A DNA stretch of 64,000 nt from Streptomyces dysideae (GTDB taxonomy: Bacteria; Actinomycetota; Actinomycetes; Streptomycetales; Streptomycetaceae), in the NCBI RefSeq assembly GCF_001514305.1, contig NZ_KQ949075.1, positions 109,091 through 173,090 on the forward strand, read 5' to 3'. Positions within the stretch are counted from its first letter, which is position 1; each line of letters opens with the position of its first letter. A program made the translations under genes and the position numbers. Positions 8,383 through 16,678 of this stretch are shown piece after piece. Under the pieces are notes generated by a model. That model saw only the letters and a program-made list of their open reading frames with translations. It was not told the origin of the DNA and made no database searches.

Positions 8383-8598
8383 ACGAGGAAGCGGCTCGGG
8401 GCGGCGGTTGGCGCGGTTGCGGCCGCGTTCGCGTTGGGCATCGGTGGCGCAGGTATCGCCGACGCCGCGATTACCCCGCAGTGCACCAACGGCGGCGGCC
8501 AGCAGCCTCCTGGTCAGCAACCCACGTGCACCGGCGGTGGGCTGGATGACGAGAACGTGAACCCGCAGGGCAAGCTCCCAGGAGGACACAACAAGTGA
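8383..8598 (+). CDS. Small secreted protein with ACG in place of a start codon
   Basis: 71 codons with a clear signal peptide, RKRLGAAVGAVAAAFALGIG then GAGIADA. A short Gly/Gln/Pro-rich mature part with two Cys (PQCTNGGG, QPTCTGGG) follows, ending LPGGHNK. The in-frame stop TAG at 8359 leaves no ATG, GTG or TTG before the signal peptide. The natural start position is occupied by ACG (8383), 12-13 nt after GGAAAGG. Either ACG is used or the ATG was lost by one T-to-C change. The reading frame is intact, which argues for recent loss or real use. Function unknown. Confidence 0.6.
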   Translation, partial: TRKRLGAAVGAVAAAFALGIGGAGIADAAITPQCTNGGGQQPPGQQPTCTGGGLDDENVNPQGKLPGGHNK

Positions 8599-8696
8599 CG
8601 CCGCTGTGCGCGGAGTGCCCCTCGGGTGTTCCGCACACAGGCGATCCCCATCGCGATATCCATGCCGACACGGCATTACGTGCCGGCTGGCTGGAT

Positions 8697-9137
8697 TTAT
8701 CCTTCGGCCAGCTCTGCCAGCAGAGCGTGCAGCGGCTTCGTGGCCCTCTGCCGGTACTCCTGGATCGCCCAGCCGTTGCCGTCCGGGTCCTTGAAGTACA
8801 TGAACGTGGCGCCGTCGTCGGGCGTGTACTGCACCGGATCGGAGACCTCGAGCCCGCGCTCGGTCAGTTCGGCATGGGCCGCCTTGATGTCGGGGACGCA
8901 CAACTGGAGGCCCTGGTACGAGCCGGGCGCCGGCGTCGGTCCGTCCATCGTGTCCCAGACGGTGTCGCCCAGGGCGATCGAACAGCCGGAGCCCGGAGGC
9001 GTCAGCTGGACGATGCGCATTCCCGGCATGACCTCCTGGTCGATGTCGACATGGAAGCCTGCCTTGTCCCGGTAGAAGTCCCGGGCCCGGTCGATGTCAC
9101 TGACCGGCAGCGGGATCACTTCAAGCGTGTACTGCAT
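8697..9137 (-). CDS. VOC (glyoxalase/bleomycin resistance) superfamily protein
   Basis: 146 residues from ATG 9137 (GGAGGACC just upstream). One VOC module made of two beta-alpha-beta-beta-beta repeats: VIPLPVSDIDRARDFYRDKAG at the start, then LQLCVPDIKAAHAELTERG and FMYFKDPDGNGWAIQEY. Metal or substrate specificity cannot be told. It ends with LHALLAELAEG. Adjacent on the same strand is a flavin-reductase-like PNPOx gene 33 bp upstream, perhaps co-transcribed. Confidence 0.88.
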   Translation of the reverse strand: MQYTLEVIPLPVSDIDRARDFYRDKAGFHVDIDQEVMPGMRIVQLTPPGSGCSIALGDTVWDTMDGPTPAPGSYQGLQLCVPDIKAAHAELTERGLEVSDPVQYTPDDGATFMYFKDPDGNGWAIQEYRQRATKPLHALLAELAEG

Positions 9138-9169
9138 CACTGGTCCTCCAAGTCGCCCCGACGGGAGTG

Positions 9170-9673
9170 TCAGCCGAACCGCCAACGGGTCTGGCTGAAC
9201 GGCTCCCCCTTACCGAAGCCGAAAACCGTCCGGGGTGCCACCGAGAAGACGAGTGCACTTCCTGGTCCGTGGTGGAAGCGGCCGTCGCGCACCTCGAAGT
9301 GCCAGAAGCTGCCGTACTTGCGCTCCCAGGCGTCGGCCAGATCGCGCAGCCTGTCGTCGTCGCCCACCCGGACCGCCTCACCCTCCACGACCAGGTCGTA
9401 GCCCTTGTTCCAGATGTTGGTGCCGGTGGTGAGCACGACGTTCGGGTTCTGCTCCAGATTCCTCGCCTTGCGCTCCTCGGGCCCCGTGCAGAAGTGCAGC
9501 GCGCCGTCCGCCCAGACGGCCGGGAGCGGGGTGACGTGCGGCCGTCCGTCGGGCCGCACGGTCGAGATCCAGAAGAGCTCGGCTTCGGAGAGCCGCGCCT
9601 GGGCCTCCGGCCAGGGGTGCGCGGTGGCGCCGTCGTCGCTGTAGCGGGGGTCGAGTTCGGTTTGAGGTTCCAC
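9170..9673 (-). CDS. Pyridoxamine 5'-phosphate oxidase-like flavin protein
   Basis: 167 residues, GTG start at 9673. The split-barrel FMN-binding fold is seen in AELFWISTVRPDGRPHVTPL (~res 30-49), ALHFCTGPEERKARNLEQNP and VVEGEAVRVGDDDRLRDLAD. It is of the F420/FMN-dependent PNPOx-like type, whose members are usually of unknown substrate; it is too divergent to call PdxH. Ends with FSQTRWRFG. Divergent from glnE, whose start is 92 bp away. Confidence 0.82.
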   Translation of the reverse strand: MEPQTELDPRYSDDGATAHPWPEAQARLSEAELFWISTVRPDGRPHVTPLPAVWADGALHFCTGPEERKARNLEQNPNVVLTTGTNIWNKGYDLVVEGEAVRVGDDDRLRDLADAWERKYGSFWHFEVRDGRFHHGPGSALVFSVAPRTVFGFGKGEPFSQTRWRFG

Positions 9674-9765
9674 ACGTTCATCGTGCCCGTCCCGCTCGGG
9701 CGCTTCCCTCAGGCACTCCGGTTAGGCTCAGAGCCGTACGACCTTGATCCGAGGGGAGGCCGAGG

Positions 9766-12762
9766 ATGACGGCGCCGGGGCGCAGGAGCAGTACCTTCAC
9801 GCGGCTGCTGCGGCACGGCTTCACCGACCCCTCGGCCGCCGAGCGGCTCCTGGACAGCGCGGAGCTCGCCCTCCTCAGGGACGACCCGGTGCTGCTGGAG
9901 GCGCTGGGCGCCACCGCCGACCCGGACCTGGCACTGCGCGGCCTGGTCCGGCTGCTGGAGGCGCAGCCCGGCCCGATCGCCCAGCGGGAGCTGCTCGACA
10001 CGGTGATAGCGGCCAAGCCGCTGCGCGACCGTCTCCTCGGGGTGCTCGGCGCCTCCGCCGCGCTCGCCGACCATCTCGCCCGGCATCCGAGCGACTGGCA
10101 GGCGCTGGTCATGTACGAGCCGCGGGATCTGCACCCCGAGGTGGAGGAGTTCGAGCTGGGCCTGGCGGAAGCCACCGATCCGGTCTCGCTGCGGGTCGCC
10201 TACCGGCGCTGCCTGCTGTCCATCGCCGCCCGTGACGTGTGCGGCACCACCGACGTCGCCCAGACCGCCGCCGAGCTCGCCGACCTCGCCACCGCGACCC
10301 TGCGCGCCGCGCTCGCCATCGCCCGTACGGCCGCGCCGGAGGACGCCGCGCTGTGCCGGCTCGCGGTGATCGCGATGGGCAAGTGCGGGGGGCACGAGCT
10401 GAACTACGTCTCCGACGTGGACGTGATTTTCGTGGGCGAGGCCGTCGAGGGTGCCGACGAGGGCAAGGCGCTGCGGTCCGCCACCAGGCTCGCCTCGCAC
10501 ATGATGCGGATCTGCTCCGAGACGACGGTCGAGGGGACCATCTGGCCGGTCGACGCCAACCTGCGGCCCGAGGGCAGGAACGGCCCGCTGGTGCGCTCGC
10601 TGAGCAGCCACCTCGCCTACTACCAGCGCTGGGCCAAGACCTGGGAGTTCCAGGCGCTGCTCAAGGCCCGCCCGGTCGCGGGCGACATCGAGCTGGGCGA
10701 GGAGTACGTCGCCGCGCTGGAGCCCCTCGTCTGGAAGGCCGCCGAGCGGGAGAACTTCGTCCCCGACGTGCAGAAGATGCGGCGCCGGGTGGTGGAGAAC
10801 ATCCCGCTCACCGAGCTCGACCGGCAGCTCAAGCTCGGCCCGGGCGGTCTGCGAGACGTCGAGTTCGCCGTACAGCTGCTGCAGCTGGTGCACGGGCGGG
10901 CCGACACGGCGCTGCGGAGCGGGACGACGCTGGACGCGCTGCAGGCGCTGGCCGCCGGGGGATATGTGGGCCGGGCCGATGCCGCCCAGCTCGACGCCGC
11001 CTACCGCTTCCTGCGCTCCATGGAGCACCGCATCCAGCTGTACCGGCTGCGCCGCACCCACCTCGTCCCCGAGAGCGACGACGACCTGCGCCGCATCGGC
11101 CGCTCCCTCGGCCTGCGCACCGACCCGGTCGCCGAGCTGAACCGCGAATGGAAGCGGCACGCCACCGTCGTACGCCGGCTGCACGAGAAGCTCTTCTACC
11201 GCCCGCTCCTCGACGCGGTCGCCCAACTCGCCCCCGGCGAGGCCCGCCTGAGTGCCGAGGCGGCCCGGGAACGGCTGGTCGCGCTCGGGTACGGCGACCC
11301 GGCCGCCGCGCTGCGCCACCTGGAGGCGCTGGCGTCCGGGGTCACCCGGAAGGCGGCCATCCAGCGCACTCTGCTGCCCGTGCTGCTGGGCTGGTTCGCG
11401 GACTCGGCGGACCCGGACGCGGGGCTGCTCAACTTCCGCAAGGTGTCGGACGCGCTCGGCAAGACCCCGTGGTATCTGCGGCTGCTGCGGGACGAGGGCG
11501 CCGCCGCCGAGAACCTCGCCCGGGTGCTGTCGGCCGGCCGGCTCGCCCCCGACCTGCTGATGCGCGCGCCGGAGGCCGTGGCGCTGCTGGGCGACGGGGA
11601 CGGCGGCGGCCTTGATCCGCGCCCGCGGGCCCATCTCGAGCAGGAGATCCTCGCCGCCGTCGGGCGCGCGGAGGGTGCCGTGCAGGCGGTCACGGCCGCC
11701 CGTGGGGTGCGCCGCCGTGAGCTGTTCCGTACGGCCGCCGCCGACATCGTCGACTCGTACGGCACCGAGACCAAGCCCGCCGAGGCCGACCAGGGCGCCC
11801 TGGTCGACCGGGTCGGCGCCGCGGTGTCGGACCTGAACGCCGCCACCCTCGCGGGCACCCTGCGGGCTGTCGTCCGCGAGGGCTGGGGCGACACCCTGCC
11901 CACCCGGTTCGCCGTCATCGGCATGGGCCGCTTCGGCGGCCACGAGCTGGGCTACGGCTCCGACGCGGACGTCCTGTTCGTGCACGAGCCGCGCGAGGGC
12001 GTGGCGGAGCAGGAGGCGTCGGAGGCCGCGAACAAGGTGGTGTCCGAGATGCGCCGCCTCCTCCAGGTCCCCAGCGCCGACCCGCCGCTGCTGATCGACG
12101 CGGACCTGCGCCCGGAGGGCAAGTCCGGACCCCTCGTACGCACGCTGAACTCGTACGGCGCCTACTACCGCCGTTGGTCCCTGGTGTGGGAGTCGCAGGC
12201 CCTGCTGCGGGCCGAGGCCGTCGCCGGGGACGAGGAGCTGGGCCGCCGCTTCATCGAGCTGATCGCCCCCCTGCGCTACCCGGCGGAGGGGCTCGGCGAC
12301 GACGCCGTACGGGAGATCCGGCGCCTGAAGGCCCGGATGGAGACCGAGCGGATGCCGCGCGGCGCCGACCCGAAACTGCACACCAAGCTCGGCCCCGGCG
12401 GCCTCTCCGACGTCGAGTGGACGGTCCAGCTGCTCCAGCTCCAGCACGGCTGGGCCGAGCCGGGCCTGCGCACCACCCGCACCCGCGAGGCCCTCGCCGC
12501 CGCCTGCGCGGCGGAACTGATCCCGGCCGAGGAGGCGGCGACCCTCGACGAGGCCTGGGTCCTGGCGACGCGCGTACGCAACGCGGTGATGCTCGTGCGG
12601 GGGAGAGCCGGCGACACCTTCCCGTCGGACGGGCGCGAGCTCGCGGCGGTGGGGCGGTACCTGGGGTACGAGCCCGGTCACGTCGGCGACATGCTCGACG
12701 CGTACCGGCGTACGACACGCAGGGCACGGGCCGTCGTGGAGGAGCTGTTCTACGGAGCGTGA
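9766..12762 (+). CDS. glnE: Bifunctional glutamine synthetase adenylyltransferase/deadenylase
   Basis: 998 residues, normal length. Adds or removes AMP on GlnA Tyr397. Two homologous nucleotidyltransferase modules are each followed by a helical PII-uridylyltransferase-like domain: GKCGGHELNYVSDVDVIFV (~res 205) and GRFGGHELGYGSDADVLFVH (~722), both with the GS..D.D metal-binding pattern. LGPGGLRDVEFAVQLLQL and its second-half counterpart LGPGGLSDVEWTVQLLQL show the internal duplication. ATG 9766 follows GGGGAGGCCGAGG. Its target gene glnA is 43 kb away in the same window, while the neighbour glnA2 lacks the target Tyr. Confidence 0.97.
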   Translation: MTAPGRRSSTFTRLLRHGFTDPSAAERLLDSAELALLRDDPVLLEALGATADPDLALRGLVRLLEAQPGPIAQRELLDTVIAAKPLRDRLLGVLGASAALADHLARHPSDWQALVMYEPRDLHPEVEEFELGLAEATDPVSLRVAYRRCLLSIAARDVCGTTDVAQTAAELADLATATLRAALAIARTAAPEDAALCRLAVIAMGKCGGHELNYVSDVDVIFVGEAVEGADEGKALRSATRLASHMMRICSETTVEGTIWPVDANLRPEGRNGPLVRSLSSHLAYYQRWAKTWEFQALLKARPVAGDIELGEEYVAALEPLVWKAAERENFVPDVQKMRRRVVENIPLTELDRQLKLGPGGLRDVEFAVQLLQLVHGRADTALRSGTTLDALQALAAGGYVGRADAAQLDAAYRFLRSMEHRIQLYRLRRTHLVPESDDDLRRIGRSLGLRTDPVAELNREWKRHATVVRRLHEKLFYRPLLDAVAQLAPGEARLSAEAARERLVALGYGDPAAALRHLEALASGVTRKAAIQRTLLPVLLGWFADSADPDAGLLNFRKVSDALGKTPWYLRLLRDEGAAAENLARVLSAGRLAPDLLMRAPEAVALLGDGDGGGLDPRPRAHLEQEILAAVGRAEGAVQAVTAARGVRRRELFRTAAADIVDSYGTETKPAEADQGALVDRVGAAVSDLNAATLAGTLRAVVREGWGDTLPTRFAVIGMGRFGGHELGYGSDADVLFVHEPREGVAEQEASEAANKVVSEMRRLLQVPSADPPLLIDADLRPEGKSGPLVRTLNSYGAYYRRWSLVWESQALLRAEAVAGDEELGRRFIELIAPLRYPAEGLGDDAVREIRRLKARMETERMPRGADPKLHTKLGPGGLSDVEWTVQLLQLQHGWAEPGLRTTRTREALAAACAAELIPAEEAATLDEAWVLATRVRNAVMLVRGRAGDTFPSDGRELAAVGRYLGYEPGHVGDMLDAYRRTTRRARAVVEELFYGA

Positions 12763-12771
12763 GCCCGCACT

Positions 12772-13644
12772 CTACGCCTTGTGCGGCAGCAGGGGCCTGC
12801 CCGGCCCGCCCGTCCCCCTGGCCGCCACCCGCCTCGGCAGCGCGTACGGCAGGCTGTCGTACCAGACCCGGGCCAGCGCGAAGCCGAACGCCAGGCACAG
12901 CATCCCGCCCACCGCGTCCAGCCAGAAGTGGTTGGCCGTCGCGACGATCACCACGAGCGTGGCCGTCGGGTAGAGCAGGCCCAGGATCCGGACCCACGGG
13001 ACCGTGGCCAGGGCGAAGATCGTCATGCCGCACCACACGGACCAGCCGATGTGCATCGACGGCATCGCGGCGTACTGGTTGGACATGTTCTTCAGGTCGC
13101 CGGAGGCCATCGAACCCCAGGTCTGGTGGACCATGACCGTGTCGACGAAGCCGGTGCCGTTCATCAGCCGGGGCGGGGCCAGCGGATACAGGTAGTAACC
13201 GACCAGGGCCGCGCCCGTCGTCGCGAAGAGGACCAGACGGGTCGCCGCGTAGCGGCCGGGATGGCTGCGGAACAGCCAGACCAGGACCGCGAGGGTCACC
13301 ACGAAGTGCAGGGTCGCGTAGTAGTAGTTCATGCCGACGATGAGCCAGGTCACCGAGTTGACGGCGTGGTTGACGGACTCCTCGAAGGCGACGCCGAATT
13401 GGTGCTCGGCCTTCCAGATCCAGTCGGCGTTGTGCAGGGCCTCGGCCCGCTGCTCCGGCACGGCGTTCCGGATCAGTGAGTACGTCCAGTAACTGACCGC
13501 GATCAGCAGGATCTCGAACCAGAGGCGGGGGCGGCGCGGAGCGCGCAGCCGGCGCATCAGGTACGGGCCGTTTTCCGCCGTGACGGAGTGCGGAGCGGCC
13601 GCCTGATCGCGGTCTTCCAGCTCGGTCACGGTCGTGTCACTCAT
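12772..13644 (-). CDS. PAP2-type membrane phosphatase / inositol phosphotransferase-like protein
   Basis: 290 residues from ATG 13644; a GTG two codons upstream is possible. Several membrane segments (ILLIAVSYWTYSLIRNAV, YYATLHFVVTLAVLVWLF, LVLFATTGAALVGYYLYPLA, ILGLLYPTATLVVIVATANH). Conserved PAP2-like residues are AAMPSMHIGWSVWCG (His) and ATANHFWLDAVGGM (His, Asp). This is the arrangement of the PAP2_3 subgroup found in actinobacteria. Lipid or isoprenoid phosphate substrates are likely; the exact one is unknown. Tail-to-tail with glnE, 9 bp apart. Confidence 0.82.
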   Translation of the reverse strand: MSDTTVTELEDRDQAAAPHSVTAENGPYLMRRLRAPRRPRLWFEILLIAVSYWTYSLIRNAVPEQRAEALHNADWIWKAEHQFGVAFEESVNHAVNSVTWLIVGMNYYYATLHFVVTLAVLVWLFRSHPGRYAATRLVLFATTGAALVGYYLYPLAPPRLMNGTGFVDTVMVHQTWGSMASGDLKNMSNQYAAMPSMHIGWSVWCGMTIFALATVPWVRILGLLYPTATLVVIVATANHFWLDAVGGMLCLAFGFALARVWYDSLPYALPRRVAARGTGGPGRPLLPHKA

Positions 13645-13785
13645 AGGCACAAATTCTGCCAGAAACGGCTTCTTCGACCGATCATCCCCCGGTCTGGTCC
13701 CGGATGCATTTCCTACTACGGGAAGACACCCGAGCCTACTGTGAGCGTACGGCCGGACTCGGCCGATTCTCCGCCGTGAGGAGGA

Positions 13786-14913
13786 TCAGGGGCGAACCCG
13801 TTCTCCAGGGGCCGAAGCGGTCGAACCGCGCACCACCAGTTCCGGCATGAACACGAACTCGCTGTGCGGCGCGGGCGTCCCGCCGATCTCCTCCAGCAGC
13901 GTGCGCACCGCGGCCTGGCCCATCGCCGGGACCGGCTTGCGGACCGTCGTCAGGGGCGGGTCGGTGAAGGCGATCAGGGGGGAGTCGTCGAAGCCCACCA
14001 CCGAGACATCCGTCGGGACCTCCAGGCCGCGCTGCCGGGCCGCCCGTATCGCGCCCAGCGCCATCATGTCGCTGGCGCACACCACCGCCGTGCAGGACCG
14101 GTCGATCAGGGCCGTGGCCGCCGCCTGGCCGCCCTCCAGGGTGTACAGGGAGTGCTGGACCAGCTCGTTCTCTATGACGTCCGGGCTCAGGCCCAGCTGG
14201 TCCTGCATGGTGCGGACGAAGCCCTCGATCTTGCGCTGCACCGGCACGAACCGCTTCGGTCCGAGGGCCAGGCCGATCCGGGTGTGGCCCAGGGAGACCA
14301 GGTGCGTGACCGCCAGCGTCATCGCCGCGCGGTCGTCGGGGGAGATGAACGGCGCCTGCACCTTCGGCGAGAAGCCGTCGACGAGGACGAAGGGCACGCC
14401 CTGGGCGCGCAGCCGCTCGTAGCGCTGCATGTCGGCGGTGGTGTCGGCGTGCAGCCCGGAGACGTAGATGATGCCGGCGACCCCGCGGTCGACCAGCATC
14501 TCGGTCAGCTCGTCCTCGGTCGAGCCTCCGGGGGTCTGGGTGGCGAGCACCGGGGTGTAGCCCTGCCGGGTCAGCGCCTGGCCGATGACCTGGGCCAGGG
14601 CCGGGAATATCGGGTTCTCCAGCTCCGGGGTGATCAGGCCCACCAGGCCCTCGCTGCGTTGCCGCAGACGCACCGGGCGTTCATAGCCCAGCACGTCGAG
14701 TGCGGCCAGCACGGACTGGCGAGTGGTGGCGGCGACGCCGGGCTTCCCGTTGAGGACGCGGCTGACGGTCGCTTCGCTCACCCCCGCCTGAGCAGCGATG
14801 TCGGCAAGCCGTGTGGTCACAGCACTGGACTGTAGCGGGCGGGTGACGCCCTGCCCACCAATCGGACGCCGTGCGCGGGCGGTTGAACGGCCCGCTGCGG
14901 GCTGCTGCGTCAT
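13786..14913 (-). CDS. malR: LacI family repressor of maltose/maltodextrin genes
   Basis: 375 residues from ATG 14913, which has AAGGGA at good spacing. A GTG at 14820 would give a 344-residue protein starting right at the DNA-binding domain, the length I recall for S. coelicolor MalR. The HTH is LADIAAQAGVSEATVSRVLNG, the hinge-helix region is GYERPVRLRQR, and the periplasmic-binding-like sensor domain follows (GLITPELENPIFPALAQ, CASDMMALGAIRAARQ, VVGFDDSPLIAFTDPPLTTV). Divergent from malEFG. CTTGC/GCAAG motifs between the two genes and upstream of aml and pul are its expected binding sites. Release by maltose or maltodextrin is inferred from the family. Confidence 0.92.
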   Translation of the reverse strand: MTQQPAAGRSTARARRPIGGQGVTRPLQSSAVTTRLADIAAQAGVSEATVSRVLNGKPGVAATTRQSVLAALDVLGYERPVRLRQRSEGLVGLITPELENPIFPALAQVIGQALTRQGYTPVLATQTPGGSTEDELTEMLVDRGVAGIIYVSGLHADTTADMQRYERLRAQGVPFVLVDGFSPKVQAPFISPDDRAAMTLAVTHLVSLGHTRIGLALGPKRFVPVQRKIEGFVRTMQDQLGLSPDVIENELVQHSLYTLEGGQAAATALIDRSCTAVVCASDMMALGAIRAARQRGLEVPTDVSVVGFDDSPLIAFTDPPLTTVRKPVPAMGQAAVRTLLEEIGGTPAPHSEFVFMPELVVRGSTASAPGERVRP

Positions 14914-14980
14914 CGCGATCCCTTGTGTCGTGTTTCGGCGTCCGGTCCGCAACGAATGGTCCCCGCGGCGGAAGCGGATG

Positions 14981-15003
14981 GCAAGAGCTTGCAGAGTCTT
15001 GCA
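14981..15003. promoter_or_regulatory. Probable MalR operator before malR
   Basis: GCAAGAGCTTGC (14981-14992) is a palindrome; it overlaps a direct repeat CTTGCAGAGTCTTGCA (14988-15003). The motif is the CTTGC/GCAAG unit also seen before malE, aml and pul. Position 70-90 bp upstream of the malR start fits autoregulation. Confidence 0.65.
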
Positions 15004-15111
15004 CACACGTGCGGGTACCCGCCTGACAGTGGGGAAACCGGTCCTCGTAACGGCCGGAACCGGTCTCGCGGTGGTCGAGGAGAGGTCACGGCGGGATAAC
15101 TCTCGACACTT

Positions 15112-15164
15112 CTTGCAGTTTTTTTCAGCAAGGTCTTTCGCGCCGCTTACATGGCTGTTACGTT
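15112..15164 (+). promoter_or_regulatory. malE promoter region with MalR operator
   Basis: CTTGC and GCAAG arms (15112-15116 and 15128-15132) flank a T-rich spacer that includes seven T in a row. A TACGTT hexamer (15159-15164) matches the putative -10 of aml (25542). A clear -35 is not visible, as expected for an activated or weak promoter. A palindromic repeat element lies between this -10 and the malE ribosome site. Confidence 0.6.
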
Positions 15165-15183
15165 CGGCGACGCCCGGCGGCGT

Positions 15184-15221
15184 CCCCACTCTCGGCTTCG
15201 CTCGAGCGGGGGGACCCCCAT
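15184..15221 (+). repeat. Palindromic element, copy 1 (malE 5' leader)
   Basis: Starts CCCCACTCTCGGCTTCGCTC and ends in GGGGGGACCCCCAT. It can fold as CCCC and CTCG arms around GCTTCG pairing with CGAG and GGGG. Same orientation as copies at 38666, 45911 and 48719, differing at one or two bases. It lies between the putative malE -10 and its ribosome site, so it would be in the transcript leader. Confidence 0.85.
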
Positions 15222-15301
15222 CGGCACAGTGGCAAGTCGACAGGACGGCAGACGGGGCCGCTTCCTGTGAGCACACGGGCTTACACCCTCAAGGAGAACT
15301 C

Positions 15302-16570
15302 ATGCGGCGTGGCATAGCGGCCACCGCGCTGGTGGCGTCCCTCGCCCTCGCGGCGACGGCCTGCGGCGGAGACGACAGCGGCAGCGACTCGGGCGGGCCG
15401 GTCACCATCACCTGGTGGGACACCTCCAACGCCACGAACGAGGCGCCCACGTACCAGGCCTTGGTCAAGGAGTTCGAGGCCGCCAACAAGGACATCAAGG
15501 TCGACTACGTCAACGTCCCCTTCGACCAGGCGCAGAACAAGTTCGACACGGCCGCCGGCTCCAAGGGCGCCCCGGACATCCTGCGCTCGGAGGTCGGCTG
15601 GACCCCCGCCTTCGCCAAGAAGAGCTTCTTCCTGCCGCTGGACGGCACCGAGGCCCTCGCGGACGAGAGCAAGTTCAAGCCAAACCTGCTCGAGCAGGCC
15701 AAGTACGAGGGCAAGACCTACGGCGTGCCGTTCACCACGGACACCCTCGCCCTGGTCTACAACAAGGAGCTCTTCGAGAAGGCCGGCGTCGAGGCCCCGA
15801 AGACCTGGGACGACCTGAAGAAGGCCGCCGCCACGATCAAGGACAAGACCGGCGTCGACGGCTACTGGGGCTCCACCCAGGCCTACTACGCCCAGACGTT
15901 CCTCTACGGCGAGGGCACCGACACCGTCGACGCCGACGCCCAGAAGATCACCGTCAACTCGGCCGAGGCCAAGAAGGCGTACGGCACCTGGCAGAGCCTC
16001 TTCTCCGGCAAGGGCCTGCACAAGGCCGACACCACCGCCGACGCCTACGCCCACATCCAGGAGGCGTTCGTCAGCGGCAAGGTCGCCGCGATCATGCAGG
16101 GCCCGTGGGAGATCACCAACTTCTACAAGGGCTCCGCGTTCAAGGACAAGAACAACCTCGGCATCGCCACCGTCCCGGCCGGCTCCACCGGCAAGGCGGG
16201 CGCCCCCACCGGCGGCCACAACCTCTCCGTGTACGCGGGCTCGGACAAGGCCCACCAGGAGGCGTCGCTGAAGTTCGTGAAGTTCATGACCTCGGCGAAG
16301 GCCCAGGAGACCATCGCCCTCAAGAACTCCACGCTCCCGACCCGCGACGACGCCTACACCGCCGAGGTCAAGGCCGACCCGGGCATCGCCGGCTACCAGA
16401 GCGTCCTCGCCGCCGCCCAGCCGCGCCCGGCGCTCGCCGAGTACAGCTCCCTGTGGGGCCCGCTGGACACCGAACTGCTGAAGATCGCCGGTGGCAAGGA
16501 GTCCCTGGACAAGGGCCTGAGCAGCGCCGAGACCGCCATCGCCAAGCTGGTCCCGGACTTCAGCAAGTGA
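15302..16570 (+). CDS. malE: Maltose/maltodextrin ABC transporter substrate-binding lipoprotein
   Basis: 422 residues, ATG 15302 after AAGGAGAACTC. The signal peptide ends in the lipobox LAATAC (Cys21). The body is a family 1 extracellular solute-binding protein: VTITWWDTSNATNEAPTYQA at the start, KGAPDILRSEVGWTPAFAKK, KYEGKTYGVPFTTDTLALVY and APTGGHNLSVYAGS. It captures maltose or maltodextrins and delivers them to MalF-MalG. No ATPase gene is present; in streptomycetes a shared MsiK ATPase encoded elsewhere serves such importers. The first of malEFG, with a large hairpin between it and malF. Confidence 0.94.
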   Translation: MRRGIAATALVASLALAATACGGDDSGSDSGGPVTITWWDTSNATNEAPTYQALVKEFEAANKDIKVDYVNVPFDQAQNKFDTAAGSKGAPDILRSEVGWTPAFAKKSFFLPLDGTEALADESKFKPNLLEQAKYEGKTYGVPFTTDTLALVYNKELFEKAGVEAPKTWDDLKKAAATIKDKTGVDGYWGSTQAYYAQTFLYGEGTDTVDADAQKITVNSAEAKKAYGTWQSLFSGKGLHKADTTADAYAHIQEAFVSGKVAAIMQGPWEITNFYKGSAFKDKNNLGIATVPAGSTGKAGAPTGGHNLSVYAGSDKAHQEASLKFVKFMTSAKAQETIALKNSTLPTRDDAYTAEVKADPGIAGYQSVLAAAQPRPALAEYSSLWGPLDTELLKIAGGKESLDKGLSSAETAIAKLVPDFSK

Positions 16571-16576
16571 CCCCGA

Positions 16577-16622
16577 GTGGCCGCCGGATCTCCCTGAACC
16601 GGGGGAGAGATCCGGCGGCCAC
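16577..16622 (+). terminator. Intercistronic hairpin between malE and malF
   Basis: GTGGCCGCCGGATCT (16577-16591) pairs exactly with AGATCCGGCGGCCAC (16608-16622), with further C:G pairing near the loop. It lies 6 bp after the malE stop, so it may protect or partly terminate the malE message and lower malFG expression relative to the binding protein. Confidence 0.8.
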
Positions 16623-16678
16623 CGGCCTGTGCGCCGTACCCCCTTTGATCCGCAGGACTCCGAGAAGGTTGTCGAACC

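Noticed and set aside
9709..12681. 990-codon frame antisense to glnE
   Set aside because: Covers glnE, whose duplicated nucleotidyltransferase motifs are unmistakable; the antisense product has no features.
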